A stretch of 64,000 nt of DNA, from NCBI GenBank assembly GCA_035276475.1, contig DATELQ010000020.1:1-64000 (forward strand), written 5' to 3'. The notes below the pieces were generated by a model. It searched no databases. It was not told the DNA's origin and saw only the letters and a list, made by a program, of their open reading frames with translations. Made by a program: the position numbers and the translations under genes. Source of the DNA: DATDFB01 sp035276475 (lineage in GTDB: Bacteria; Acidobacteriota; Thermoanaerobaculia; Gp7-AA8). Below are positions 17,245-25,852 of this stretch, piece by piece. Positions within the stretch are counted from its first letter, which is position 1, and every line of letters starts with the position of its first letter.

Positions 17245-17673
17245 GTAGACAAACGTCACGGGCCCATCGTTCTCGAGACTAACGATCATCATCTCCCTGA
17301 ATCGCCCGGTCGCCACTCGTACCCCGGTCGACCCCAGCTCCGCGACGAAGAGCTCGAACAGCTCCCGCGCCCTCCCCGGCTCCTCGGCGTTGTCGAAACT
17401 GGGGCGGCGGCCCTTGGCGATCGAGCCGGCGAGGGTGAACTGCGACACCGCCAGGATCGCGCCGCCGACCTCGCTCACATCGCGGTTCATCTTCCCGGCG
17501 TCGTCGCTGAAGATGCGCAGCTCGCGAACCTTCCGCGCGGCGTCGCGCATGGCCTGCTCGCCGTCCCCCTTCTCTACAGCGGCTAGAACGAGGAGGCCGG
17601 CGGCGATCTCGGAGACGATTTCTCCTCCGACGGACACCGATGCGCGGCGGACGCGCTGGATGACGCACTTCAC
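17236..17673 (-). CDS. dtd: D-aminoacyl-tRNA deacylase
   Basis: Dtd hydrolyses D-amino acids mis-attached to tRNAs. The 145-residue length is standard. Family hallmarks are the KCVIQRVRRASVSV start, the SQFTLAGS motif (SQxT) and the GP cis-proline motif near the end (ENDGPVTFVYEC). The start is a GTG at 17673 that overlaps the upstream TGA (GTGA); reading further upstream would enter the previous gene. The stop lies inside the heptamer inverted repeat. Confidence 0.93.
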   Translation of the reverse strand: MKCVIQRVRRASVSVGGEIVSEIAAGLLVLAAVEKGDGEQAMRDAARKVRELRIFSDDAGKMNRDVSEVGGAILAVSQFTLAGSIAKGRRPSFDNAEEPGRARELFELFVAELGSTGVRVATGRFREMMIVSLENDGPVTFVYEC

Positions 17674-18200
17674 CGGAACCGCCGCACGAAGGCGAGGACG
17701 AGTGCCGGGATCAGCAGGAGCAGGAATGCCCACTTCAGGTGCGAGGCGGCGCTCGCCACGGCAGCGAGCCCGAGCGGCACCGCGTGACACGACTCGTAGC
17801 AGAGCACCAACGCGATGAACGAGACGTTCTCGCAGTAGTCGAAGAACGCGGCCGCGTATGGGATGACGATGAGCCAGTGCCAACCCTTCGGCCGCATGCG
17901 CACGATCGCCACGGCGAAGAAGAGGCCGTAGATGGCCGGATAGAGAAGATCGAGCGCCGTTTCCTGCCGCAGATACTGGTCGAGCTGCTGATGCTCGTCG
18001 AAGTTCTTCAGGATGCGCGCGACGTCGTTCGGACAAACGCCATACTTGTGTCCGTCGAACGACGTTTCCGGATAGCCGGCGGCAAAGAATTGGAAGAGAA
18101 CGGTGAAGACGATCAGGTAGATCAAGAGCACCCAGAAACCGTTCCAGGTGGCCATCCGCTCCGTCTTTTTCCACAGCCAGTCCATCATGCGCGTCATCAT
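17670..18200 (-). CDS. Polytopic membrane protein of unknown function, ~176 aa
   Basis: Five hydrophobic segments are visible: NGFWVLLIYLIVFTVLFQFF, LLYPAIYGLFFAVAIV, GWHWLIVIPYAAAFFD, the Cys-containing VSFIALVLCYESCHAV and WAFLLLLIPALVLAFV. A soluble loop of about 45 residues follows the first helix. I do not recognise the family. The start is uncertain: consecutive ATG codons at 18200 and 18197, with another pair a few codons on. The stop overlaps the dtd GTG, so dtd is translationally coupled to it. Confidence 0.6.
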   Translation of the reverse strand: MMTRMMDWLWKKTERMATWNGFWVLLIYLIVFTVLFQFFAAGYPETSFDGHKYGVCPNDVARILKNFDEHQQLDQYLRQETALDLLYPAIYGLFFAVAIVRMRPKGWHWLIVIPYAAAFFDYCENVSFIALVLCYESCHAVPLGLAAVASAASHLKWAFLLLLIPALVLAFVRRFR

Positions 18201-18333
18201 CGCTCTACGAGCGGTAGAAACCCAACGCCCGCACCTCGGATCGCATACAATTCCGCCACCCACACAGGCTGCGCCCGTGTCGCGCCGGCCCATCGTCCGG
18301 CGCCGGATTTCACATCAAACAGGGAGAGCATCA

Positions 18334-18768
18334 ATGGTCAACAAAGTCATTTTGATCGGGCGGCTCGGCAAGGATCCGGAGCTCCGCTCGACCGCAGGCG
18401 GGCAGACCGTGGCCCGCTTCAGCCTCGCCACCGACGAGAAGTTCACCGACCGCAGCGGCGAGAAGCAGGAGCGCACCGAGTGGCACAACATCGTCGTCTG
18501 GGGGAAGCTCGCCGAGATCTGCGGGCAGTACCTCCGCAAGGGAAAGCTCGTCTACATCGACGGCTCGATCCGCAGCGACAGCTGGGATGACAAGGAGACG
18601 GGCCAGAAAAAGTACAAGACCGAGATCGTCGCCCAGAACATGAAGATGCTCGATCGCAAGGGCGACGGCGAGGAAGGCTCGTACTCCGGCGGCGGCAACT
18701 ACGCCGGCGCCCGCAAAGGCTCCGCGCCCGCGCAGGAGATCGAGGACGACGACGAGGTTCCGTTCTAG
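18334..18768 (+). CDS. ssb: Single-stranded DNA-binding protein
   Basis: SSB coats ssDNA during replication and repair. The 144-residue protein has the OB-fold signatures VNKVILIGRLGKDPELR, TEWHNIVVWGKLAE, YLRKGKLVYIDGSI and a Gly-rich linker leading to the acidic protein-interaction tail DDDEVPF, close to the canonical DDDIPF. AGGGAG lies about 8 nt before ATG 18334. The gene stands alone rather than next to rpsF/rpsR. Confidence 0.97.
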   Translation: MVNKVILIGRLGKDPELRSTAGGQTVARFSLATDEKFTDRSGEKQERTEWHNIVVWGKLAEICGQYLRKGKLVYIDGSIRSDSWDDKETGQKKYKTEIVAQNMKMLDRKGDGEEGSYSGGGNYAGARKGSAPAQEIEDDDEVPF

Positions 18769-18772
18769 GAAG

Positions 18773-18847
18773 CAGGTCACAGGGAACGGGTCACGGGTGA
18801 CAGGTGAATTCGACCCTGTCACCTGTCACCCGTCACCTGTTACCCTG
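18773..18847. repeat. Heptamer-built inverted repeat (GTCACCT units)
   Basis: Starting 5 bp after the ssb stop, the left arm has five 7-base units of the GGTCACA/GGTGACA type and the right arm four of the GTCACCT/GTCACCC/GTTACCC type, separated by about 10 bases. The arms are reverse complements with a few mismatches. The last unit supplies the TACCCT that precedes the trhA start by 6 nt. A terminator role for ssb is possible but there is no T-run. Confidence 0.85.
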
Positions 18848-18852
18848 CGCCG

Positions 18853-19476
18853 ATGGTTCGCGGCGAGCGCTTCAACGCCATCACCCACATCGTCGGCTCG
18901 GTGCTGGCGCTGGTGGGCGGCTCGGTGGCGATCGCGCTCGCGGCGCGGCACGGCGGCGCCGAGAAGATCATGGCCGTGGCCATCTACGCGGCGATGCTCT
19001 TCATCCTCTATCTGAGCTCGACGCTCTACCACTCCCTGCGCGGCAAGCCGAAGCAGGTCTTCCACGTCTTCGACCACTGCGCGATCTACCTCCTCATCGC
19101 CGGGACGTACACGCCGCTCACGCTGGTCACGCTCGGCGGGGTGTGGGGGTGGTGGCTCTTCGGCATCGTCTGGACGCTGGCCATCCTCGGCGTGCTCAAG
19201 GACGTCCTGCTGCACGGACGCTACCGCGCCGTCTCCATCGTCCTCTACGCGCTGATGGGATGGCTGATCATCGTCGCCTCGCAGCCGCTCTCGCGGGCCA
19301 TGCCGAGGCCCGGGATCATGCTCCTCGTCGCCGGCGGCGTCGTCTATACCGTCGGCATCGCCTTCTTCGCCATGTCGAAGCGCGTCGCGCACATGCACGG
19401 CGTCTGGCATCTCTTCGTCATCGGCGGGAGCATCTTCCACTACGTCGCCGTGGTGCGTTACGTAGCGTTGCGGTAG
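18853..19476 (+). CDS. trhA: Hemolysin III / TrhA (PAQR-family) membrane protein
   Basis: The 207-residue protein has seven predicted membrane helices and PAQR-family signatures: RFNAITHIVGSVLALVG at the N-terminus, SSTLYHSL, VFDHCAIYLLIAGTYTP, and the C-terminal HGVWHLFVIGGSIFHYVAV with the metal-ligand histidines. Bacterial members affect membrane fluidity homeostasis; the old name refers to hemolysis seen when one was over-expressed. It ends 6 bp before the convergent DinB gene. Confidence 0.9.
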   Translation: MVRGERFNAITHIVGSVLALVGGSVAIALAARHGGAEKIMAVAIYAAMLFILYLSSTLYHSLRGKPKQVFHVFDHCAIYLLIAGTYTPLTLVTLGGVWGWWLFGIVWTLAILGVLKDVLLHGRYRAVSIVLYALMGWLIIVASQPLSRAMPRPGIMLLVAGGVVYTVGIAFFAMSKRVAHMHGVWHLFVIGGSIFHYVAVVRYVALR

Positions 19477-19482
19477 CTCGCG

Positions 19483-19998
19483 TCAGGCGACGCCGTAACG
19501 CTCGCGAAGAACTCGGAGGTGATGCCGCTCGTGCCCGAGGATGATGTGGGCGAGTGCGCGAACCGACACGGCATTGTTGTTGGCCGTGCCGACGCGCTGC
19601 CACGCCTCCTCCGAAAACCCGCGGAACAGCGCCATCCTTGCCGCCCGCACCGCCGCATACCCCTCGGCGATCGAGCGCATCGAGCGCTCGTCGTAGTTCG
19701 AGTTCTGCATGTAGTCGTTCTCGTCGAATCCCGGCAGCGAGGCCGTGTCGCCGCGGGCGATGGCCAGCGCGCGATACGCGAAGACGTACTCCCCGTCGGT
19801 CAGGTGTCCGACGACCTGCTTCACGCTCCACTTCTCCGGCGCGTAGCGGTACGCCCCCTTCTCCTCGTCGATGCGCGACAGGATCGCCGCCGTCTCCGCG
19901 GCCTGCGTCTCCATCGCGCCGACGACGTCGTCCTCCGTCACGTTGGCAACGTAGCCGGCGAAGGACGGTGCGTACTCGCTCGGATCGGGCTTGGCCAT
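19483..19998 (-). CDS. DinB/YfiT-like four-helix-bundle putative metalloenzyme
   Basis: At 171 residues it has the DinB pattern of three metal-ligand histidines: KWSVKQVVGHLTDGEYVF in helix 2 and HIILGHERHHLRVLRERYG near the end, with a conserved GFDENDY segment between. Family members include thiol transferases (bacillithiol, mycothiol) and hydrolases; the substrate cannot be read from the sequence. ATG 19998 overlaps the nagZ stop by one base (TAATG), so it is the third gene of a mutS-nagZ-dinB run. Confidence 0.8.
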   Translation of the reverse strand: MAKPDPSEYAPSFAGYVANVTEDDVVGAMETQAAETAAILSRIDEEKGAYRYAPEKWSVKQVVGHLTDGEYVFAYRALAIARGDTASLPGFDENDYMQNSNYDERSMRSIAEGYAAVRAARMALFRGFSEEAWQRVGTANNNAVSVRALAHIILGHERHHLRVLRERYGVA

Positions 19999-21116
19999 TA
20001 CGTCCACTCCTCTCTTCCACTGCGTCCGGTCTTCTGCGGCACGACCGTCTCGCGCCGCGTGCGCGTGCGGGCCATCTCCTCCGCGAGGCGCGCCGCCTCA
20101 TCGCGTATGTCGTCGAAGCGCGCCACGGGCGGGGGGGCGGCGGCGCGGAGGCGGGCGATGTGCGCGCGATAGCGCTCGCCGTGGGCGATGGCCTGGTCGA
20201 AGCGCGCGCGGAACTCGGCGTTCGTGTCGGCGAGTTGGCGAAGGTGGCGCTTCAGGTCCAGCACGCGCTCGATGCGGCTGCAGAAGCTGATGACGTCGTT
20301 GCCGGCCACGACGGCGCGGTCGGCGATCATCTCGTACGCGCCGAGGTCGGAGACGGCGTGCATCTCCATGTCGTCGCTCACCGCGAGGCCGTCGAAGCCG
20401 AGCGTGCCGCGCAACAGCTCCGTGGAGATGCGGTAGCTGACCGTCGCCGGCGTGCCGGGATCGATCTGCGGATACGTGCCGTGGCCGATCATCACCGCTC
20501 CTGCCTCGTTCGCCAGCCGCTTGTACGGCACGAGGTCGCGTGCCAGAAGCTGCGCTTCCGACAGATTGATCGTCGTCGTGCTGTAGTGCGAGTCGGCGGA
20601 GCCCAAGCCGATGCCGGGAAAGTGCTTGAGGCACGACGCCGTGCCGGTGGCGTGCAGGCCGCGCATGAAGGCGCCGGCAAGCACGGCGACGCGCTCCGGA
20701 TCGTTGCTGAACGTGCGCCGCTCCAGCCCCTCGGACGCCACATCGCCGGGGACGTCGACGACCGGCGCGAGGTCGACTTCGACGTCGAGCCAGCGCAGAG
20801 CCTTCCCGATCACGCGGCCCGACATCCCTGCGAGCTCCTCGGCGTCGGCCCCTTCGTCGAACGACTGTGCGCTCGGCAGGTTCGGAACGAGCTTGCGGAG
20901 GCGGTCGACGCGGCCGCCCTCCTGGTCCATCATGAACACGGGCGGCTTCTTGGCGATCGACTTGATCTCCGCGATCAGCTCGCGGAGTTGTTCGGGCGAG
21001 GCGATGTTGCGGCCGAACAGCACGATCGCGTACGGCGTGACGTCGCCGATGATGCGGCGCTCCAGATCCGTGAGCGCGGGGCCGGTAAGGCCGATGCCGA
21101 GCAGTTGCGTTCCCAT
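19998..21116 (-). CDS. nagZ: Glycoside hydrolase family 3 beta-N-acetylhexosaminidase (NagZ-like)
   Basis: NagZ removes GlcNAc from muropeptides during peptidoglycan recycling. The 372-residue protein has the family start (QLLGIGLTGPALTDLER), FMMDQEGGRVDRL, the KHFPGIGLGSADSHYST motif with its catalytic His/Asp pair, and the nucleophile region VSDDMEMHAVSD. No signal peptide is visible, consistent with a cytosolic recycling enzyme. The start overlaps the mutS stop (TGATG). Confidence 0.9.
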   Translation of the reverse strand: MGTQLLGIGLTGPALTDLERRIIGDVTPYAIVLFGRNIASPEQLRELIAEIKSIAKKPPVFMMDQEGGRVDRLRKLVPNLPSAQSFDEGADAEELAGMSGRVIGKALRWLDVEVDLAPVVDVPGDVASEGLERRTFSNDPERVAVLAGAFMRGLHATGTASCLKHFPGIGLGSADSHYSTTTINLSEAQLLARDLVPYKRLANEAGAVMIGHGTYPQIDPGTPATVSYRISTELLRGTLGFDGLAVSDDMEMHAVSDLGAYEMIADRAVVAGNDVISFCSRIERVLDLKRHLRQLADTNAEFRARFDQAIAHGERYRAHIARLRAAAPPPVARFDDIRDEAARLAEEMARTRTRRETVVPQKTGRSGREEWT

Positions 21117-23665
21117 CAGTCTTCGAGCGTCTCCTTCAACTTCGCCAGCTCGTTGAGCGCCTGGAGCGGGGTCAGCGCATCCAACTGCAATGCGCGCACC
21201 CTGTCGAGCACGTCCTGCTCGCGCGAGCCAAACAGGGACAGCTGGCGCGTGGACGGCCGCGGCGTGGTGCGCGTCTCTTCGACGAGGTCGCGCTCGTGCC
21301 GCTCCAGCGTGGAGAGGATCTCACGGGCGCGCTCGATGATCGAGTGCGGAATGCCGGCGAGCTTCGCCACTTGGATGCCGTAGCTCTTGTCCGCCGCCCC
21401 CTCGACGACCTTGCGCAGGAAAATGATCTGGTCGTTCCATTCCTTGACCGCGACGTTGAAGTTCGCCACGCGCGGCTTCGTCTTCGCCAGATCCGTGACC
21501 TCGTGGTAGTGCGTGGCAAAGAGGGTGATGCCGCCGCGGCCGGCCGCGTCGTGGAGGTGCTCGACGATCGCCCACGCCAGGGAAAGTCCGTCGAACGTGG
21601 CCGTGCCGCGGCCGACTTCGTCGAGGATGATGAGCGACCGGTTGGTCGTGTTGTTGAGGATGTTCGCCGTCTCGTGCATCTCCACCATGAACGTCGACTC
21701 GCCGCGCGCCAGCTGGTCGGAGGCGCCGACGCGGGTGAAGATCCGGTCGAAGATACCGAGGCGCGCTTTCGAGGCCGGGACGAACGAGCCGGCCTGGTTG
21801 AGGAGGACGATGAGCGCTACCTGGCGTAGATAGGTTGACTTTCCTCCCATGTTCGGCCCCGTGATGATCTGGATGCCGTTGCGGTCGCGGGCGACGTCGG
21901 TGTGGTTCGGGATGAAGCGCTCCGAGGTGAGCTGCTCGATGACCGGGTGGCGCCCGTCGTCGATGCAGATCTCGACCTCGTCGGAGAGCGCCGCGCGCAC
22001 ATAGCGGTGGCGGACGGCGATGGCGGCGAGCGAGGCCAGCGCGTCGACGTCGCCGACGACGCGGGCGGTGGCGAGGATGGCCGCCGACTGCTTTGCCACT
22101 GCTTCGAGAAGGGCGTCGTACAGCCGCACCTCGATCGCCTTCGCCTTCTCCTCGGCACCGACGATTTTCTCTTCGAGCTCTTTGAGGTCGGGCGTGATGT
22201 AGCGCTCGGCGTTGGCGAGCGTCTGCTTGCGGATGTAGTCGGAGGGGACCTTGGCGAAGTTCGCCTTCGAGACTTCGATGTAATAGCCGAAGACGGAGTT
22301 GAAGCGGATCTTGAGCGAGCTGATGCCGGTGCGCTCGCGCTCGCGCGCCTCGATCTGCATGAGGATCGACTTCGATCCGTGAGCGATGGCGCGGAGCTCG
22401 TCGAGCTCGGCGTCGACGCCGGCCTTGATGGCGCCGCCGTCGCGGAGGTTGAGCGGAGGGGTGTCGTTGAGGGTGGCGCCGATGCGAGCGACGACGTCAG
22501 GAACCGAGTCGAGCGCGTTCCGGAGTTGCGCGAGGAGCGGCCCGTGCAACGGCTTCATCGCCTCGCGCAAATCCTCGACCGTCAGCAGCGAGTCCGCCAA
22601 CGTCAGACACTCCCTCGGCGTCGCACTCCGCAGCGTGATCCGCGACGCCAGCCGCTCCAGGTCCGCGATGCGCGCCAGCCGCTGCGCCATCTGCTCGAGA
22701 ATCGCGCGCGTCCGCGTGAGCTCATCGACGGCGTCGTGGCGCTCGAAGATGGCGTCGCGCGACTTCAGCGGGCGGGTGATCCAGCGCCGCAGCGTGCGCG
22801 CCCCCATCGCCGAGCGCGTGGCGTTGACGACGCTCCAGAGCGACGAGCGCGAGTCGAGCACTTCGAGGTTCTGGAGCGTGGCGGCGTCGAGCTGCAGATA
22901 GTCGGCGTCGTTGTCGACGCGCAGCGTCTGCACGTGGGCGAGCGGCTTGCGGTGCGACGCCGCGGCGTAGCGCAGCGCCCCGCCCGCCGCGCCGATGCGC
23001 GGGTCGTCCCCCTCCAGGCCGAAGCCCCGCAGCGACTGCGTGCCGAAGTGCTTGGCGAGGTAGTCGTGCGCGCCGCGCGTCTCGAAGAGCGACGGCTCGC
23101 TTTCCGTCGAGGGGATGGGAACTTGAATGCCGCTCTCCCGAGGGAAGATCGCCTCGCGCGGCGCGAAGCGGGCCACGTCGTCGGAGAGCCTCGTGTCGCC
23201 GGCCGACGCGTACGAGGTCACGAAAAAGTCGCCCGTCGAGACGTCGAGGTATGCGGCGCCGAGGCGCTCGCCGTTCGGCACGAGCGAGAGAAGGTAGCAG
23301 GTCTCCCGCTCCACGATCGCCGACTCCGTCGACGTTCCGGGCGTGTAGACGCGGATGATCTCGCGCTTGACGAGCCCCTTCGACGCCGCCGGATCCTCGA
23401 CCTGCTCGCAGAGGGCCACGCGGAACCCTTGCTTGATCAGCTTGGCGATGTAGGCGTCGGCGGCGTGGTACGGGACGCCGCACATCGGGGCCTCGTTCTC
23501 CTGCCCCTTGTGCCGCGCCGTGAGCACGAGGTCGAGGAGAGGCGCGGCGCGCTCGGCGTCCTCGAAGAACATCTCGTAAAAGTCGCCGAGGCGGTAGAAG
23601 AGGATCGCGTCCGGAACCTGCCGCTTGATCTCGAAGTACTGCTCGAGCATGGGGGTGAGTTTCAT
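21116..23665 (-). CDS. mutS: DNA mismatch repair protein MutS
   Basis: MutS recognises mismatches and recruits MutL. The 849-residue protein has the mismatch-binding domain I start (MKLTPMLEQYFEIKRQ, DAILFYRLGDFYEMF with the Phe-x-Glu wedge), connector, clamp (FNSVFGYYIEVSKAN) and the ABC-type ATPase: Walker A TGPNMGGKSTYLRQ, signature STFMVEMHETANIL, Walker B ILDEVGRGTATFDG and the H-loop TLFATHYHEV. The start overlaps the stop of a small membrane protein gene by ATGA; nagZ follows by one-base overlap. No mutL is seen in the window. Confidence 0.97.
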   Translation of the reverse strand: MKLTPMLEQYFEIKRQVPDAILFYRLGDFYEMFFEDAERAAPLLDLVLTARHKGQENEAPMCGVPYHAADAYIAKLIKQGFRVALCEQVEDPAASKGLVKREIIRVYTPGTSTESAIVERETCYLLSLVPNGERLGAAYLDVSTGDFFVTSYASAGDTRLSDDVARFAPREAIFPRESGIQVPIPSTESEPSLFETRGAHDYLAKHFGTQSLRGFGLEGDDPRIGAAGGALRYAAASHRKPLAHVQTLRVDNDADYLQLDAATLQNLEVLDSRSSLWSVVNATRSAMGARTLRRWITRPLKSRDAIFERHDAVDELTRTRAILEQMAQRLARIADLERLASRITLRSATPRECLTLADSLLTVEDLREAMKPLHGPLLAQLRNALDSVPDVVARIGATLNDTPPLNLRDGGAIKAGVDAELDELRAIAHGSKSILMQIEARERERTGISSLKIRFNSVFGYYIEVSKANFAKVPSDYIRKQTLANAERYITPDLKELEEKIVGAEEKAKAIEVRLYDALLEAVAKQSAAILATARVVGDVDALASLAAIAVRHRYVRAALSDEVEICIDDGRHPVIEQLTSERFIPNHTDVARDRNGIQIITGPNMGGKSTYLRQVALIVLLNQAGSFVPASKARLGIFDRIFTRVGASDQLARGESTFMVEMHETANILNNTTNRSLIILDEVGRGTATFDGLSLAWAIVEHLHDAAGRGGITLFATHYHEVTDLAKTKPRVANFNVAVKEWNDQIIFLRKVVEGAADKSYGIQVAKLAGIPHSIIERAREILSTLERHERDLVEETRTTPRPSTRQLSLFGSREQDVLDRVRALQLDALTPLQALNELAKLKETLED

Positions 23666-23985
23666 TGCTGGGGGGCTCTGACCTTCAATAGTTTCCCACT
23701 CGCGGCATCCAGCTCGACGACGACGGCGCGCTGCAACGCGGTGTGCGGCACGGCGTCGCAGAGGACGATCCAGCTGCGGCGATCGTCGCTCAGCGCCACG
23801 TGCACGGCCTCATACCCGCGGTACTGCGGCTGTGTGCGCAATACTCGCACGGCGATGGCTCCCGCATCATTGCTCAGCACCCGTCCCCTCGGGCGCGACG
23901 GGTCGTCCGCGCCGCGAAGTGCAAGAAAAAGCACAGCGCAGACGAGAACCCACGCCGGGTAGAGCAGGAGGTAGCGCCGCGACAC
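23662..23985 (-). CDS. Small membrane-anchored protein upstream of mutS, 107 aa
   Basis: One N-terminal membrane helix (YLLLYPAWVLVCAVLFLAL) is followed by about 80 residues with beta character (HVALSDDRRSWIVLCDA, RAVVVELDAASGKLLKV). The start is a GTG at 23985. A TATGAT box ends 6 nt upstream, and the stop overlaps the mutS ATG as ATGA, so it probably heads the mutS-nagZ-dinB operon. No family recognised. Confidence 0.6.
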   Translation of the reverse strand: MSRRYLLLYPAWVLVCAVLFLALRGADDPSRPRGRVLSNDAGAIAVRVLRTQPQYRGYEAVHVALSDDRRSWIVLCDAVPHTALQRAVVVELDAASGKLLKVRAPQQ

Positions 23986-23990
23986 CGCGG

Positions 23991-23997
23991 TATCATA
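23991..23997. promoter_or_regulatory. Putative overlapping divergent -10 boxes
   Basis: The sequence TATCATA reads TATCAT on the plus strand (9 nt before the acp ATG) and TATGAT on the minus strand (6 nt before the GTG of the mutS-leader gene). The 20-bp gap between the two start codons has no room for two separate promoters, so one symmetrical box probably serves both directions. Confidence 0.45.
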
Positions 23998-24005
23998 GCC
24001 GCCCT

Positions 24006-24248
24006 ATGACACGCGACGAGATCGAGCGGAAGCTCATCGACATCGTGCGTCACGAGAAGAGCGACATCCCCGAGGAGAAGTTGAGCGCGGCGACGCCGCT
24101 CGCGGAAGCCGGCATCGACTCGCTCGACGCGCTCACCATCCTCTTCGCCATCGAAGAGGAGTTTCACATCTCCGTTCCCGACGACAAGGCGCGGGCGATG
24201 AAGACGTTCGGCGACATGATCGACATCGTCGAAGGCCTCCAGGCGTGA
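24006..24248 (+). CDS. acpP: Acyl carrier protein
   Basis: The 80-residue four-helix carrier has the phosphopantetheine site GIDSLDALTI (Ser39) and the usual acidic surface. ACPs carry growing acyl chains for fatty-acid or related synthases. The gene overlaps the next gene's GTG by GTGA, so it is paired with a KAS II enzyme. The sequence does not settle whether this is the housekeeping ACP or a pathway-specific one. TATCAT lies 9 nt upstream of the ATG. Confidence 0.88.
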   Translation: MTRDEIERKLIDIVRHEKSDIPEEKLSAATPLAEAGIDSLDALTILFAIEEEFHISVPDDKARAMKTFGDMIDIVEGLQA

Positions 24249-25465
24249 CGCGCGTCGCCATCACCGGCATCGGCATCGTCTCCCCCTTCGGCCGCGGCAA
24301 GCGCGCGGCGGTCGACGCGCTGCGCGCCGGCCGCAGCGGCGTTCGCCTCATCGAGTCGATCGACACCTCCGCCCTCAACTGCAAGATCGCCGGCGAAGTG
24401 CCGCGCGACGCGCACGAGGGGCTCGTCAAGGGGAACGACCGCTTCACGCGCTTTGCGCTCATCGCCGCCGAGGAGGCGGCCGAGCAGGCCGGATTCGCCG
24501 GCGCCGGCTTCGATCCGGAGCGCGTCGCCTCGATCATCGGCACCGGCATGGGCGGCTGCGAAGTGCTCGACTCCGGCTACAAGCGCATCTACGCCGAGGG
24601 GCAGCAGCGTGTGCCGCCGACCATGATCGCGTGGGGGATGTACAACGCTGCGGCGAGCGTCGTGGCCAGCCGCTTCGGCGCGAAGGGGCTCGCCTACGCC
24701 GTCGTCTCCGCGTGCGCGTCGAGCGCGCATGCGATCGGGCAGGCCTTTCGCGCGATTCGCTCCGGCGAAGCCGACGCCGTGCTGGCCGGCGGCGCCGACG
24801 CGCCGCTGTCGTTCGGCTCGATCCGCGCCTGGGAATCGATGCGCGTGCTGGCCGTCGACAATGAGCATCCGTCCGAGGCGTGCCGGCCATTCAGCGCCGA
24901 CCGCAAAGGGCTGGTGATGGCCGAGGGGGCGGCGGTGCTCGTGCTCGAATCGTTCGACAGCGCCCGGCGCCGCAATCAACCGATCCTCGGCGAGATCGCC
25001 GGCTTCGGCATGACCAGCGACGCGGGGCACATCACCGATCCGTCGCCCGACGGCGAGGCGCGCGCGATCTCGATGGCGCTGCGCGACGGCGGCTTCACAC
25101 CAAATGACCTCGGATACATCAACGCGCACGGTACCGCCACGCGCGCGAACGACGTGACGGAGACGAAGGCGATCAAGATCGCCCTCGGCGACCGCGCGTC
25201 CGAGGTTCCGGTGAGCTCGACGAAGTCGATGCACGGCCACGCCATGGGCGCCAGCGGCGCGATCGAGATCGCCTCTTCGCTCCTCGCTCTCAATGAAGGT
25301 TTTTTGCCTCCGACGATCAATCTCGACACGCCCGATCCGGAGTGCGATCTCGACTACGTCGCGAACGTTGCGCGAGACGCAACGGTGCCGCTCTTCTTGT
25401 CGAATTCATTCGGCTTCGGCGGGATGAACGGCGTGGTAGCAGTCCGAACCGTTCATGGCCTCTGA
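24245..25465 (+). CDS. fabF: Beta-ketoacyl-ACP synthase II (FabF-type)
   Basis: This thiolase-fold enzyme elongates acyl-ACP with malonyl-ACP. The 406-residue protein has the complete Cys-His-His triad: Cys157 in VVSACASSAHA, His295 in NAHGTATRAND and His332 in SMHGHAMGASGA, plus the C-terminal SNSFGFGGMNGVV. The start is GTG 24245, overlapping the acp stop. No other fab genes lie in the window, so the acp-KAS pair could serve the main pathway or a dedicated lipid. The gene symbol is given by family resemblance. Confidence 0.85.
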   Translation: MTRVAITGIGIVSPFGRGKRAAVDALRAGRSGVRLIESIDTSALNCKIAGEVPRDAHEGLVKGNDRFTRFALIAAEEAAEQAGFAGAGFDPERVASIIGTGMGGCEVLDSGYKRIYAEGQQRVPPTMIAWGMYNAAASVVASRFGAKGLAYAVVSACASSAHAIGQAFRAIRSGEADAVLAGGADAPLSFGSIRAWESMRVLAVDNEHPSEACRPFSADRKGLVMAEGAAVLVLESFDSARRRNQPILGEIAGFGMTSDAGHITDPSPDGEARAISMALRDGGFTPNDLGYINAHGTATRANDVTETKAIKIALGDRASEVPVSSTKSMHGHAMGASGAIEIASSLLALNEGFLPPTINLDTPDPECDLDYVANVARDATVPLFLSNSFGFGGMNGVVAVRTVHGL

Positions 25466-25474
25466 TTTGCTAGC

Positions 25475-25843
25475 ATGCCCGGCGTGATCGTCGAAAAGAA
25501 ACACGTCGACAACTTCACCATTCTGTACGTCGAAGGCCTGATCAAGCTCGGCGAGTCCGCGGAGTTCTTCTCCTCGGCGCTCGAGAACGTGCTCAAAAAC
25601 GAGAGCACGAACGTGATCATCGACTTCACCAAGATCGACTACATCGACTCCACCGGGATCGGCGAGTTGGTCGGCTACCTCGGCAAGTTCACGACGCAAA
25701 ACCGAAAGCTGATCCTCGTCAACCCCTCCGAGCGGATCATGAAGCTGCTCAAGCTCGCCAAGCTCGACGCGGTGTTCAAGATTTACGGGACGGAGGAAGA
25801 GGCGATCTCCGCGGAGAGCGGAAGCGCGGCGGCGCGAGCTTAG
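25475..25843 (+). CDS. STAS-domain protein (anti-sigma-factor antagonist-like)
   Basis: The 122-residue single STAS domain has FTILYVEGLIKLGESAEFF at the start and the phosphoacceptor loop IDSTGIGELVGYL (Ser59). Such proteins bind anti-sigma or switch kinases when unphosphorylated. No kinase or phosphatase partner gene is next to it. The start is uncertain: ATG 25475 is inside a TAGCAT box, while the in-frame GTG at 25484 lies 7 nt after that box, the spacing seen at other starts here, and loses only three non-conserved residues. Confidence 0.85.
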   Translation: MPGVIVEKKHVDNFTILYVEGLIKLGESAEFFSSALENVLKNESTNVIIDFTKIDYIDSTGIGELVGYLGKFTTQNRKLILVNPSERIMKLLKLAKLDAVFKIYGTEEEAISAESGSAAARA

Positions 25844-25846
25844 AAT
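25841..25846 (+). promoter_or_regulatory. Putative -10 box (TAGAAT) for the asparaginase gene
   Basis: TAGAAT overlaps the stop codon of the STAS gene and ends 6 nt before the asparaginase ATG, with no ribosome-binding site. It resembles the box before the M15-like gene exactly in sequence. Confidence 0.4.
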
Positions 25847-25852
25847 CGCGTC

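Noticed and set aside
18841..18846. TACCCT as a leaderless -10 box for trhA
   Set aside because: The spacing (6 nt) fits, but the hexamer is part of the heptamer repeat, so its presence is not independent evidence of a promoter.
19554..21383. Long plus-strand frame (609 codons) across the nagZ and DinB region
   Set aside because: It is antisense to well-recognised mutS, nagZ and DinB genes; its translation is Arg/Ala-rich with no family pattern. Long empty frames are expected opposite GC-rich genes.
24245..25465. Polyketide synthase module from the acp-KAS pair
   Set aside because: Both proteins are discrete, FabF-like and ACP-like, and no other PKS or tailoring domain is nearby.
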